The translations under genes were made by a program, and so were the position numbers. The notes under the pieces were generated by a model, which did no database searches, was not told the origin of the DNA, and saw only the letters and a program-made list of their open reading frames with translations. Positions 1 through 7,856 of a DNA stretch of 64,000 bases are shown in pieces (position 1 is the stretch's first letter; every line of letters begins with the position of its first letter). Origin of the DNA: Evansella sp. AB-P1 (GTDB lineage Bacteria > Bacillota > Bacilli > Bacillales > Salisediminibacteriaceae); NCBI RefSeq assembly GCF_029688925.1, contig NZ_JARUKY010000007.1, positions 62,001 to 126,000 of the forward strand, read 5' to 3'.

Positions 1-1149
1 GAACCTTATTCTATTGGTGGATTTAGTCGTGGGCTTTCTTCCTATCAAATGGCTGGTGCTTATGGTGCATTTGGAAATAATGGTGAGTACAATAAACCAC
101 ATACAGTTACGAAAATTGAATTTCCAAATGGACAAACGATAGATTTAACACCAGATCCTGTTATTGCCATGAATGATTACACAGCCTTCATGATCTCAGA
201 CATGCTTAAAACCGTCGTTCAATCAGGTACTGGGACTCAAGCAGCTATATCAGGTGTACCTATTGCTGGTAAAACTGGATCCTCTAACTTTACAGAAGAG
301 GAACGGGAACGCTTTAATATCGGAAATGGAATTAAAGATTCTTGGTTTGCAGGGTATTCTACTGAATTAACTGCAGCTGTATGGACTGGGTATGATACGC
401 CAGCAGATGGCTATATACAATACGTTGATAATCAACAACACATTGCAAAGTATATTTTTAGAGAGGTTATGAGCTATGCCCATCAAGGTCGTGAAACATC
501 TGATTTTGTCCAACCAGATTCTGTCGTACGTATAGGAATTGAACGTGAAACAGGACTTTTACCTAGTGATTTTACACCTGATGATAAAATCATTTATGAA
601 TACTTCGTAAGAGGTACAGAACCACAGGAAATATCAGATGAGTATGAAGAAGTAGAATCAGTTGAAGGTTTAGAAGCCATTTATAACGACGAAGATCATG
701 AAATTCATGTTCAATGGAATTATGCAGAGGACTTATTAGAAAGATTTAGCTTCCAAATTGAAATTCGTGAAGGTAGCAGTGGAAATTACTCCTTAGCCGA
801 TATAACAAAGGATTTACATTTTACAATAGAAAACCCTGAATACGATACAACTTATTCTATTAGAGTTACAGCAATCTCTGATGAAGATGAAGATTTAGTT
901 AGTGATCCAGCTTCTGTTAATGTTACTGTTCCAGAGGAAGAAGTTGATATTCCAGATGAAATTATTGAAGAAGATCCACCAGAGGAAGAACAAGATCCAC
1001 CTGTTGAAGATGAACCTTCTGAGGATCAAAATGAAAATAATGATAATGAAGAAGACAATGATGGGATATTAGACGATTTACTAGATGACCTCATTGGTGA
1101 TGAAGATAATAATGATGAAGAAGACGATGATCGATACAACGCAGAATAA
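1..1149 (+). CDS. ponA: Penicillin-binding protein 1A, C-terminal part (5' end outside window)
   Basis: The reading frame is open from base 1, so the N-terminal glycosyltransferase domain and the start of the transpeptidase domain lie outside the window. The visible 382 residues hold the end of the transpeptidase domain, including the KTG box (AGKTGSSNF), followed by a fibronectin type III-like domain and a C-terminal tail made almost entirely of Asp, Glu and Asn. Class A PBPs polymerise and cross-link peptidoglycan outside the membrane. The gene faces ypoC and the two share a bidirectional terminator. In B. subtilis ponA is also next to ypoC. The acidic tail is unusually long and would lie on the outer face of the membrane. 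Confidence 0.93.
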   Translation, partial: EPYSIGGFSRGLSSYQMAGAYGAFGNNGEYNKPHTVTKIEFPNGQTIDLTPDPVIAMNDYTAFMISDMLKTVVQSGTGTQAAISGVPIAGKTGSSNFTEEERERFNIGNGIKDSWFAGYSTELTAAVWTGYDTPADGYIQYVDNQQHIAKYIFREVMSYAHQGRETSDFVQPDSVVRIGIERETGLLPSDFTPDDKIIYEYFVRGTEPQEISDEYEEVESVEGLEAIYNDEDHEIHVQWNYAEDLLERFSFQIEIREGSSGNYSLADITKDLHFTIENPEYDTTYSIRVTAISDEDEDLVSDPASVNVTVPEEEVDIPDEIIEEDPPEEEQDPPVEDEPSEDQNENNDNEEDNDGILDDLLDDLIGDEDNNDEEDDDRYNAE

Positions 1150-1155
1150 TAGTTA

Positions 1156-1208
1156 AAAAGAGGATGTTCCATAAGGATTTTATAAACTTATGGGTACATC
1201 CTCTTTTC
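1156..1208. terminator. Bidirectional terminator between ponA and ypoC
   Basis: A long inverted repeat (AAAAGAGGATGT ... ACATCCTCTTTT, with a further paired CCATAAG/CTTATGG) lies between the two convergent genes. A tracts flank one side and T tracts the other, so it can end transcription from both directions. Confidence 0.85.
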
Positions 1209-1222
1209 GTATATTTTTAAAC

Positions 1223-1753
1223 TTATTTTTTAAAATGATGTATAGCAATTTTTTTTACTGATTCATTAAATAATTGAGATAATGCAGTAAAAGAGTGATG
1301 ATGATCTGGAGTTGTTAAAATAAAGGATACACGTTCAGTAACATTTAATGGAGCAAAAGATAGTGATTGAATTTGTTCTTCAATATGATGGAGGCATTTA
1401 ATCGGTTCTCCATTTGACCAATGCATCATTTGTAAATATACTGCTAAATACTTAATCATCAATGGCCTAGCACCTTTACGGTCTCGATGCGAAAACAACT
1501 GTTGTAATGTAGGTAGTCCTTCCTTCTTCCACTGATCAAGTGCCATCTTTCCTATTATATTGGGAGTTACCCAAGGTTTTCTTATTTGAGAACTAGATGT
1601 TTTTACAGTGTAGTGTATATCATGATAAAAGTATTGATCATTCCAAATACTCTCTAGAGAAAAATACTGATCAGAAATTTCTATTGTATCACCATTTGAA
1701 TAAAAAGGTTGTCTACAAAATTCTTTTGGGACAATAATTGATTCTTCTCTCAT
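1223..1753 (-). CDS. ypoC: YpoC family protein
   Basis: A 176-residue protein of unknown function. It is called YpoC mainly from its place directly after nth and next to ponA, as in Bacillus, and from its size and general make-up. The sequence is rich in aromatic residues and histidine, with no signal peptide or membrane segment. The start ATG overlaps the nth stop by one base (TAATG), so it is probably translationally coupled and forms the last gene of the dnaD-nth-ypoC operon. Confidence 0.75.
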   Translation of the reverse strand: MREESIIVPKEFCRQPFYSNGDTIEISDQYFSLESIWNDQYFYHDIHYTVKTSSSQIRKPWVTPNIIGKMALDQWKKEGLPTLQQLFSHRDRKGARPLMIKYLAVYLQMMHWSNGEPIKCLHHIEEQIQSLSFAPLNVTERVSFILTTPDHHHSFTALSQLFNESVKKIAIHHFKK

Positions 1754-2415
1754 TATCCTACATCAATCCCACGTTTTTTCATTCTCTTTTTTCCTTCCCT
1801 ACATAACTCTAATAATTGACATTCAGTACACTGTGGAGATTGTGCTTTACAATGGTACCGTCCAAAAAAGATAAGACGATGATGCGTTATAGACCATTCC
1901 TCCCTAGGTACTTTACGCATTAATGTTTTTTCAACCTCTAATACGGAGTCCTTCCATTTACAAATTCCTAATCGTTTACTAACTCTCTCCACATGGGTAT
2001 CAACAGCAATTGCAGGTTCATTAAATGCAACAGATGCAACGACGTTTGCTGTTTTTCTACCTACGCCTGCTAATTTCACTAATTCAGACTTTTCTTTTGG
2101 TATTTCCCCACCATAATTTTCAATGAGTGATTGGCATAGCTTTTTTATATTTTTTGCCTTACTACGAAATAACCCTATTCTTCTTATATCATTTTCAAGT
2201 TCCTCTAAGGATACATGAATATAATCTTCAGGAGTTTTATATTTAGCAAATAAATGAGGTGTAACCTTATTAACTAATGCATCAGTTGCTTGTGCTGATA
2301 AGACAACAGCAATCGTTAATTCGAATGGATTTGAATGGGATAATTCACACTCAGCATCTGGATACATTTTTCCAATCGTTGCTAACACATTTTCTATTTG
2401 TTTTTTCGTTAACAT
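1753..2415 (-). CDS. nth: Endonuclease III (DNA glycosylase/AP lyase)
   Basis: This is a base-excision repair enzyme that removes oxidised pyrimidines and cleaves the resulting abasic site. The 220-residue protein shows the helix-hairpin-helix (LAGVGRKTANVV) with the catalytic Lys, the catalytic Asp in AVDTHVERVSKRLG, and the C-terminal four-cysteine iron-sulfur loop (C-x6-C-x2-C-x5-C, HCKAQSPQCTECQLLELC). The start is set at MLTKKQIE because GGAGGAG lies 7 bases upstream. A longer in-frame reading upstream has no ribosome site and runs into dnaD. It follows dnaD by 13 bases. Confidence 0.96.
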   Translation of the reverse strand: MLTKKQIENVLATIGKMYPDAECELSHSNPFELTIAVVLSAQATDALVNKVTPHLFAKYKTPEDYIHVSLEELENDIRRIGLFRSKAKNIKKLCQSLIENYGGEIPKEKSELVKLAGVGRKTANVVASVAFNEPAIAVDTHVERVSKRLGICKWKDSVLEVEKTLMRKVPREEWSITHHRLIFFGRYHCKAQSPQCTECQLLELCREGKKRMKKRGIDVG

Positions 2416-2428
2416 GTAAACTCCTCCG

Positions 2429-3151
2429 TCATCTTTTTTCCCCTTGAAGCCAATTGTATTGCGGATGCCTACGCTTAAATTGACCTCCATTCGCTTCTGT
2501 ATTATTTATCTTAGGCTGTTGTTGGTGTTGACGAATCCTTTCTCCATGTTCTCTGGCCTGTTGAGTTGTTCTAACGCCATTTCTTTTCCATTCATACAAT
2601 ATTCGATCAATGTAACGAAAATTTAATTTAGAAGAAACGACAGCTTCTCTTAGAGCAGCTTCAATCATTTGTGGAATGTGGCCATCTTCATCAAGCCACA
2701 TTGATATCATTTCCATTTCCATTGGAGTAATTGGTCTTGAAAATTCCTCCTCAAAACGACGAAACAATTGCCCTTCTTCGTTTTTCCGAGTATCCTTTTT
2801 TTCATCAATTGTTTCATTAGTTAAAAACACAGTTAGCTTTTCATAAAGTGGTTTAAGAGAAAAAGCTTCTGCCAATCTTCCGTCTTCATCATGTTTTTCT
2901 TCGATTTGTAGAAAGCCTTTTTGTAATAGTTCCTTTAACTGAGAGGTACATTTAACCTCATCTATACTCATCCTAGCTTGAAGTTCATTAGGAGTTGGAA
3001 AATGATTCCCTTGTTGTGAAAAACAACGTATGTGAAGTATAAGAAGAAATTGTTCTTCATTAAGTCCTAAATTTTTATAATTTAAAATTAAAGCAGTTGG
3101 TATTGTTAAAGGTACATCTAAATATTGCTGTATCATTAATTCTGAATTCAT
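2429..3151 (-). CDS. dnaD: DNA replication initiation protein DnaD
   Basis: DnaD acts with DnaB and DnaI to load the replicative helicase at oriC and at restart sites. The 240-residue protein has an N-terminal winged-helix region (MNSELMIQQYLD onward) and a C-terminal DnaD/DnaB2 domain containing the YxxxI-type segment (RYIDRILYEWKRNGV). A basic, glutamine-rich tail follows, with HPQYNWL near the end. The ATG at 3151 has ATGAGGTG 6 bases upstream, so the in-frame GTG three codons earlier is not used. It is first in the operon with nth and ypoC. Confidence 0.95.
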   Translation of the reverse strand: MNSELMIQQYLDVPLTIPTALILNYKNLGLNEEQFLLILHIRCFSQQGNHFPTPNELQARMSIDEVKCTSQLKELLQKGFLQIEEKHDEDGRLAEAFSLKPLYEKLTVFLTNETIDEKKDTRKNEEGQLFRRFEEEFSRPITPMEMEMISMWLDEDGHIPQMIEAALREAVVSSKLNFRYIDRILYEWKRNGVRTTQQAREHGERIRQHQQQPKINNTEANGGQFKRRHPQYNWLQGEKR

Positions 3152-3169
3152 TATAAACACCTCATTTCC

Positions 3170-3175
3170 ATTATA
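3170..3175 (-). promoter_or_regulatory. Probable extended -10 promoter for dnaD-nth-ypoC
   Basis: Read on the minus strand, TGCTATAATG gives an extended -10 (TG-n-TATAAT) 19 bases before the dnaD ATG. A TTGACA sits too close (13 bases) to serve as a normal -35, so the extended -10 probably carries the promoter. The leader would be very short. Confidence 0.5.
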
Positions 3176-3239
3176 GCATGTATAATGCTGTCAAATGGTG
3201 ATGAAAAATTTTCTTAAAGTGTTAAAGTAGTCTCTATTG

Positions 3240-3755
3240 CTATTCCCACGGGAGTCTCACACCATCAGTTATGCCTTTGCATACAGGACAGGACGTCGGC
3301 TGCTCGAAAGAATGATTAACATAACCTTTACTTGTTAATACTTATAAGTTCGATATCAGCTATTTTCAGGGTAGACGAAAGAAAGAGTCGGCCAATGTTC
3401 CCGCAATAGGAAAAACAACATTTACAGGAACATTGGGTTGAAAAGCAAATTTACAGGCCTATAGAAGGTCGCCAATAAGCCTGCAAAAGTGATAAAGCAG
3501 ATTGCAGGCTTATAGAATCGATCCAATTAGCCTGCAAATCAACAATGCGCAGGATCTCGATGGTTCAGCCTTCTTCTTCACTATCACCTAGCATGAATTT
3601 TTAGAATTGCCAGTTCTAGTGCCACTTTATTATCTACCTATGTATAGTGTTGCTCTGTAGCTTCATCCGTGACAACGGGTAGTCGATTTGAAGTTTCGTT
3701 GATTGAGTCGCTACCTTCCACTACTGAACCGTTTCTATTTCAAGGTAGACAAATT
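3240..3755 (-). repeat. Dispersed repeat (family B) copy with internal hairpin cluster
   Basis: The 663-base gap between asnS and dnaD holds no convincing gene. Read on the minus strand it starts near 3755 with GTCTACCTTGAAATAGAAAC and GGTTCAGTAGTGGAAGGTAG, matching the copies at 6.35, 27.73 and 30.5 kb. A second GTCTACCCTGAAAATAG lies at 3360-3376, and it ends near 3240 with GACTCCCGTGGGAATAG. Between 3387 and 3540 are imperfect repeats of about 50 bases, each able to fold: CCAATGTTCC/GGAACATTGG and ATAAGCCTGCAA/TTGCAGGCTTAT. Confidence 0.65.
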
Positions 3756-3756
3756 A

Positions 3757-3808
3757 AAAAAAGAGGAGTTTTAAAGGGAATAAAGCACCTCAAAAACTTC
3801 TCTTTTTA
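3757..3808 (-). terminator. Terminator after asnS
   Basis: On the minus strand an A-rich arm (AAAAAGAGAAGTTTT) pairs with AAAACTCCTCTTTTTTT, ending in a T run just past the asnS stop. Confidence 0.75.
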
Positions 3809-3814
3809 AAAATA

Positions 3815-5104
3815 TTATGGATATAATCGATTTAATAATCTTGGGAATGGTATTGTTTCCCTTACGTGCTCAACACCACACATCCAAGCAACTGTTCTTT
3901 CAAGGCCAAGTCCGAAGCCAGAATGAGGAACGGAACCGTACCTTCGTAAATCCAAATACCAACGGTACGCTTCTTCCGAAAGATTATGTTCATCGTATCG
4001 TTGTTTTAATAATTCTTCATCATCAATTCGTTGGGAGCCACCTATGATTTCACCATAGCCCTCTGGTGCAATTAAATCTGCACAAAGAACAACTTCCTCT
4101 CGCTGTGGGTCTGGCTTCATATAGAAAGCTTTAATTTTTGCAGGATAGTGTGTAATAAAAACTGGTTTTTCATATTTTTCAGCAATTGCTGTTTCATGTG
4201 GGGCTCCAAAATCTTCGCCCCATTCTATCTCATAGCCATCCTTTTGAAGCATTGTAATGGCTTCATCATACGTAATTCTAGGAAATGGAGCTACAATTTT
4301 TTCTAACTTGGAAGTATCTCTTTGTAATGCTGCAAGCTCTTGTTTACAATTAGCAAGTACAGATTGAACGACATGTGTAACATAGTCTTCTTGTACCTTT
4401 AAGCTATCCTCGTGATCCATAAAAGCCATTTCAGGTTCAATCATCCAAAACTCAATTAAATGGCGTCTCGTCTTTGATTTTTCTGCCCGAAAAGTAGGTC
4501 CAAAAGAAAAAACTTTTCCTAGTGCCATTGCTGCTGCTTCCATATACAGCTGACCACTTTGTGATAAATAGGCATCCTCATCAAAATACTTTGTATGAAA
4601 CAGATTTGTTGTACCTTCTGCAGAGCTTCCTGTTAAAATGGGAGGATCAACTTTTGCAAATCCTTGTTCATTAAAGAATTCATATGTAGCACGAATAATT
4701 TCGTTCCGAACCTTCATGATTGCATGCTGACGCTTCGATCTAAGCCATAAATGACGATGATCCATTAAAAACTCCGTTCCATGCTCTTTTGGAGTAATAG
4801 GATAATCAATTGCTTCATGAATGATTTCTACTGATGTAACTGTTAACTCGTAACCCGAAGGAGCTCTTTCATCTTCACGAACAACACCGGTAACATATAT
4901 AGAGCTTTCTTGTGTTAACTCTTTTGCTGTTTTAAATACATCTTCTCCCACTTCTGCCTTAACGACTACACCTTGAATAAATCCCGTACCATCTCTTAAC
5001 TGTAAAAATGCTATCTTCCCGCTAGAACGCTTATTTGCAAGCCATGCTCCAATGGTAACTGCTTGTCCTACATGTTTTCCAACTTTTGCTATTGTTGTTT
5101 TCAA
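3815..5104 (-). CDS. asnS: Asparaginyl-tRNA synthetase
   Basis: This class II synthetase charges tRNA-Asn with asparagine. The 429 residues begin with the OB-fold anticodon domain ([15 protein letters not shown]) and continue into the catalytic core, with motif 2 ([20 protein letters not shown]) and motif 3 ([13 protein letters not shown]). The start is a TTG (leading to [12 protein letters not shown]) preceded by AGGAGGG six bases away. The ATG eleven codons upstream has no ribosome site. In B. subtilis aspB follows upstream between asnS and ypmB; here it is missing and tseB is only 138 bases away. Confidence 0.96.
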   Translation of the reverse strand: MKTTIAKVGKHVGQAVTIGAWLANKRSSGKIAFLQLRDGTGFIQGVVVKAEVGEDVFKTAKELTQESSIYVTGVVREDERAPSGYELTVTSVEIIHEAIDYPITPKEHGTEFLMDHRHLWLRSKRQHAIMKVRNEIIRATYEFFNEQGFAKVDPPILTGSSAEGTTNLFHTKYFDEDAYLSQSGQLYMEAAAMALGKVFSFGPTFRAEKSKTRRHLIEFWMIEPEMAFMDHEDSLKVQEDYVTHVVQSVLANCKQELAALQRDTSKLEKIVAPFPRITYDEAITMLQKDGYEIEWGEDFGAPHETAIAEKYEKPVFITHYPAKIKAFYMKPDPQREEVVLCADLIAPEGYGEIIGGSQRIDDEELLKQRYDEHNLSEEAYRWYLDLRRYGSVPHSGFGLGLERTVAWMCGVEHVRETIPFPRLLNRLYP

Positions 5105-5242
5105 TATTTTCCCTCCTAAAATATGCAATAAATACATTTTGAATTTCGAATGTCATTAAGGATTAGTAATATTTTATTTTATCGAAATAGCTTTTAATAT
5201 TATACAACTGAGAAAAAAAAGAAGTCAATGAGTAATAAAACC

Positions 5243-5785
5243 TTATGACTGTTGGAATTGATATTGCCTCACATATGTTCCATTTTCAAATGTTACATAA
5301 TAAAAAGAGTATCTATTAGAATTGTCAATATAAACGACCTCATAAATCGGTGTGTTCCCTAAAATCCCTAATCGAATATTAATTATTTTTTCAATATTTA
5401 GTCTGGAATGACTAATGGAACGTACTTCCTCTTTCGTTATCCCTTCTGATTTTAATCGACTTATTATTTGTGGTTCCACCATTTCTTCTGCATCTTCATT
5501 CAAATTTTCACTTTGTTCATCGTTTTGTTCTTCTTCGATCTCTTCGATCCAAACGTAAATCTCTTCTCCATCATTATTATATCCTTCAAACACTTGGAAG
5601 GAACGTCGCCCATGAAAAAAATCTACGTATTTTAAATCAACTAACTCTGAGTCACTCATGGCAATTTCAAGGGCTATTCCTTTACGTTCATTTAAAGGTT
5701 CAGCTATTGTGCTTAGCATAATGTAAGAAAAACCAACAATCGCGGCAATTATCATTATAGATGTACTTACTATCCATGCTTTCAT
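5243..5785 (-). CDS. tseB: Cell wall elongation regulator TseB-like (YpmB)
   Basis: A 180-residue membrane-anchored protein. It has one N-terminal transmembrane segment (residues about 5-27) and an extracytoplasmic part resembling two PepSY-like (DUF5590) units, ending in EVVYIDNSNRYSFYYVTF-type strands. In B. subtilis TseB (YpmB) interacts with PBP2A and affects cell elongation and teichoic acid-targeting drug response. An acidic linker (EEIEEEQNDEQSENLNEDAE) separates the two halves. It follows ypmA by 16 bases, matching the Bacillus ypmA-ypmB pair. Confidence 0.85.
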   Translation of the reverse strand: MKAWIVSTSIMIIAAIVGFSYIMLSTIAEPLNERKGIALEIAMSDSELVDLKYVDFFHGRRSFQVFEGYNNDGEEIYVWIEEIEEEQNDEQSENLNEDAEEMVEPQIISRLKSEGITKEEVRSISHSRLNIEKIINIRLGILGNTPIYEVVYIDNSNRYSFYYVTFENGTYVRQYQFQQS

Positions 5786-5801
5786 TTTTCAAACACCTGC
5801 T

Positions 5802-5975
5802 TTACGTTTCATATATAGTAAAAACCATTTTACTATTACTTTCTTTATCTAAAGCTAAACCAAATGTTAGATCACGTTCCTTTAACGTACTATTCAATGT
5901 GTTCACTAATCTGTATAATTCAGGGTTATTATCAATTTTTATGGAAGCTAACGCCTCTATCTCCTTTTTCCCCAT
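5802..5975 (-). CDS. ypmA: YpmA family small protein (DUF4264)
   Basis: A 57-residue cytoplasmic protein of unknown function, called YpmA from its position upstream of ypmB/tseB and its size. The start MGKKEIEALASIKI is chosen because AGGAGG lies 7 bases before this ATG. An upstream in-frame ATG has no ribosome site. The sequence contains LVNTLNSTLKERDLTFGLAL and ends MVFTIYET, consistent with a single compact alpha/beta domain. Confidence 0.8.
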   Translation of the reverse strand: MGKKEIEALASIKIDNNPELYRLVNTLNSTLKERDLTFGLALDKESNSKMVFTIYET

Positions 5976-6090
5976 AGTTAAACCTCCTAAAAAAAATAAT
6001 TCCATTCATTCTCTCCCTTTATGTATAAATATTGTTAATCATACTCCTTCAAATTTTGCTGATACTATGACTACCGCGGGAAAGAAAAGG

Positions 6091-6264
6091 ATGATGAATG
6101 TGAATGACTACAAAAAAATATACTGCGGTACTTCAGCAACAACAGCTGAATTGTATCAATTAGAAAAGGATGTCATATCACTACGTTCCACATACCGTCC
6201 CAATCATTTTAACACAATTAACGTCTCTTTTAGGCAAACAAAATTTCCTGAAGAATGTAACTAA
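6091..6264 (+). CDS. Small hypothetical protein, 57 aa (possible)
   Basis: A short plus-strand reading frame (MMNVNDYKKIYCGTSATTAE ...) ending at 6264, on the opposite strand to its neighbours. A purine-rich GGGAAAGAAAAGG precedes the ATG and a hairpin follows the stop at 6299-6328, which is the arrangement of a real small gene. I do not recognise the sequence. It contains LYQLEKDVISLRS, which could form one helix, and two Cys residues. The case rests on context only; it could be chance. Confidence 0.4.
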   Translation: MMNVNDYKKIYCGTSATTAELYQLEKDVISLRSTYRPNHFNTINVSFRQTKFPEECN

Positions 6265-6298
6265 TGTGTATTAAAAAAAATTTAAACCTACACCTTCA

Positions 6299-6328
6299 CA
6301 AGAGCACCTCTACGCCAATAGGTGCTCT
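6299..6328. terminator. Hairpin, probable bidirectional terminator
   Basis: A perfect 10-base inverted repeat AAGAGCACCT ... AGGTGCTCTT with a 10-base loop. It lies downstream of the small plus-strand ORF and of the minus-strand amidohydrolase gene. The minus side runs into an A/T-rich stretch. Confidence 0.65.
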
Positions 6329-6345
6329 TAACCTTTTGAAATAGG

Positions 6346-6480
6346 CTTACCCTGAAAATAGAACGGTTCAGGAGTAGAGGGTGACGACTCCTGTGGGAAC
6401 AGCGGAGACGAAAATCCCTTAACACTTACCGACTAAGTGATAGGAAGTTGAGGCCGTGCCTTAGGAATTCAAAATGCACA
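6346..6480 (+). repeat. Dispersed repeat (family B) copy
   Basis: The segment TACCCTGAAAATAGAACGG, GGTTCAGGAGTAGAGGGTGA and CGACTCCTGTGGGAACAGCG recurs with few changes at 27733-27860, including the following AACACTTACC(G)A(C)TAAGTG hairpin and AGGAAGTTGAGGCCGTGCC. It fills most of the gap between 6265 and 6504. No coding function is seen. Confidence 0.75.
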
Positions 6481-6504
6481 CTCTCCGTTAATAAACCCTA
6501 TAAA

Positions 6505-7821
6505 TCAACTCGAAGCCGTATCTGTTAATTTTAAGTAGTTGTTTGCTTCATGCATTATTTTCTCTTCATCTAAAGTAAGTACTTGACGATCTTTCATTAT
6601 CTGTATGCCTTGTACAAATGAATCTGTTACGTCTGTCCCTTTTACTGAGTAAACAATATGTGATAAAACTCTTGAGTTATCCCAAGGCTGTAAATGAGGG
6701 ACATTAGGATTTATTAAAATAAAATCTGCCAACTGTCCCTTCTGAATCATACCGAGTTTATTTAATCTTAAGGCTTTGGCTCCATTAATTGTTGCCATTT
6801 GCACTACATCCATAGCTCTTGTTATTGTTGGATCCTCATAAAGTCCTTTTTGAATTAATGATGCAAAGCGCATTTCCTCAAATAGATCTAAGTTGTTATT
6901 ACTGGCTGTAGAGTCAGTTCCTAGTGAAATATTAATTCCCTTTTTCATCATGATGGGAATAGGGGCAATCCCTGAACCAAGCTTTAAATTACTCATAGGA
7001 TTATGTGATACAGAAACATTCTTTTCTAACAAGATTTCTTGCTCATTCTCAGATACGTGAACACCGTGCGCAATAAGACAGTGATTTTGAAACAAACCTA
7101 TTTTATTTAAATGTTCTACTGGTGGCAAGCCGTATTTTTCTTCATGTTTGACCACTTCATCATTTGTTTCAGATAAGTGAGTATGGATCCACATATTGTG
7201 TTCTATTGCCTTATCCACGACCATTTCTAAAAATTTAGGTGGACATGTATATGGAGCATGAGGAGAAAGAGCTACAGTAATTTTATTATCATTTGCACCA
7301 TGATAATCATGGTATAATTGTACAGACTCTAGAAGCTTTTCTTTCTGTTCCTCTTCAGAGCACAAACCAATCATTCCACGACATAGAACTGCTCTCATTT
7401 TACTATTTATAACTAACTCAGCCATTTGATTCATATGTAAGTGATACATATCTAAAAAAGTAGTTGTCCCTGATTTAATCATTTCTAAAAGTGCTAGCGA
7501 CGCAGCATTTTGTACTGTTTCCTTTGTAAATTTACTTTCAGCAGGCCACATTACCGTTTGTAACCACTTCATTAGTGGAATATCGTCTCCTGCTCCACGC
7601 AAAAAAGTACTACCAAGGTGCCCATGTGTATTAATTAATCCAGGTAATAGCCATTTTCCTTTTCCATCAATGACAGTATCTACTGATGACATACCTTCTT
7701 TTGTTGGAACTCCACTTGATATGTCTTTAAAATATCCATTATCATCAACGATTACATACCCATTTATGATAGCATCGTCTGTCATTGTCATTATCGTAAC
7801 TGAATGGAGTAATGTTGACAC
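6505..7821 (-). CDS. mtaD: Amidohydrolase, MtaD/SsnA type (5'-methylthioadenosine/S-adenosylhomocysteine deaminase-like)
   Basis: A 438-residue cytosolic amidohydrolase. Metal ligands are all visible: HxH in LINTHGHLGSTFLRG (about residue 65), His in MWIHTHLSET, His in CLIAHGVH and the Asp in SLGTDSTASNN. The family hydrolytically deaminates methylthioadenosine, S-adenosylhomocysteine or related purine nucleosides; some members act on aminofutalosine. As this window encodes the futalosine route to menaquinone, that last role is possible. The start is a GTG behind GGAGGGGGG. It lies 35 bases after the MBL-fold gene, likely one operon with dinG. Confidence 0.85.
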   Translation of the reverse strand: MSTLLHSVTIMTMTDDAIINGYVIVDDNGYFKDISSGVPTKEGMSSVDTVIDGKGKWLLPGLINTHGHLGSTFLRGAGDDIPLMKWLQTVMWPAESKFTKETVQNAASLALLEMIKSGTTTFLDMYHLHMNQMAELVINSKMRAVLCRGMIGLCSEEEQKEKLLESVQLYHDYHGANDNKITVALSPHAPYTCPPKFLEMVVDKAIEHNMWIHTHLSETNDEVVKHEEKYGLPPVEHLNKIGLFQNHCLIAHGVHVSENEQEILLEKNVSVSHNPMSNLKLGSGIAPIPIMMKKGINISLGTDSTASNNNLDLFEEMRFASLIQKGLYEDPTITRAMDVVQMATINGAKALRLNKLGMIQKGQLADFILINPNVPHLQPWDNSRVLSHIVYSVKGTDVTDSFVQGIQIMKDRQVLTLDEEKIMHEANNYLKLTDTASS

Positions 7822-7856
7822 AATCCCCCCTCCTTCTAATAACGTCATTTCCTTTT

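Noticed and set aside
5105-5242. T-box riboswitch before asnS
   Set aside because: No T-box consensus (AGGGTGGNACCGCG) or terminator is present in the short leader.
5761-6090. Long plus-strand extension upstream of the 57-residue ORF
   Set aside because: It lies opposite ypmA, which has a good ribosome site and a known position; only the last 57 codons after the purine-rich site are plausible.
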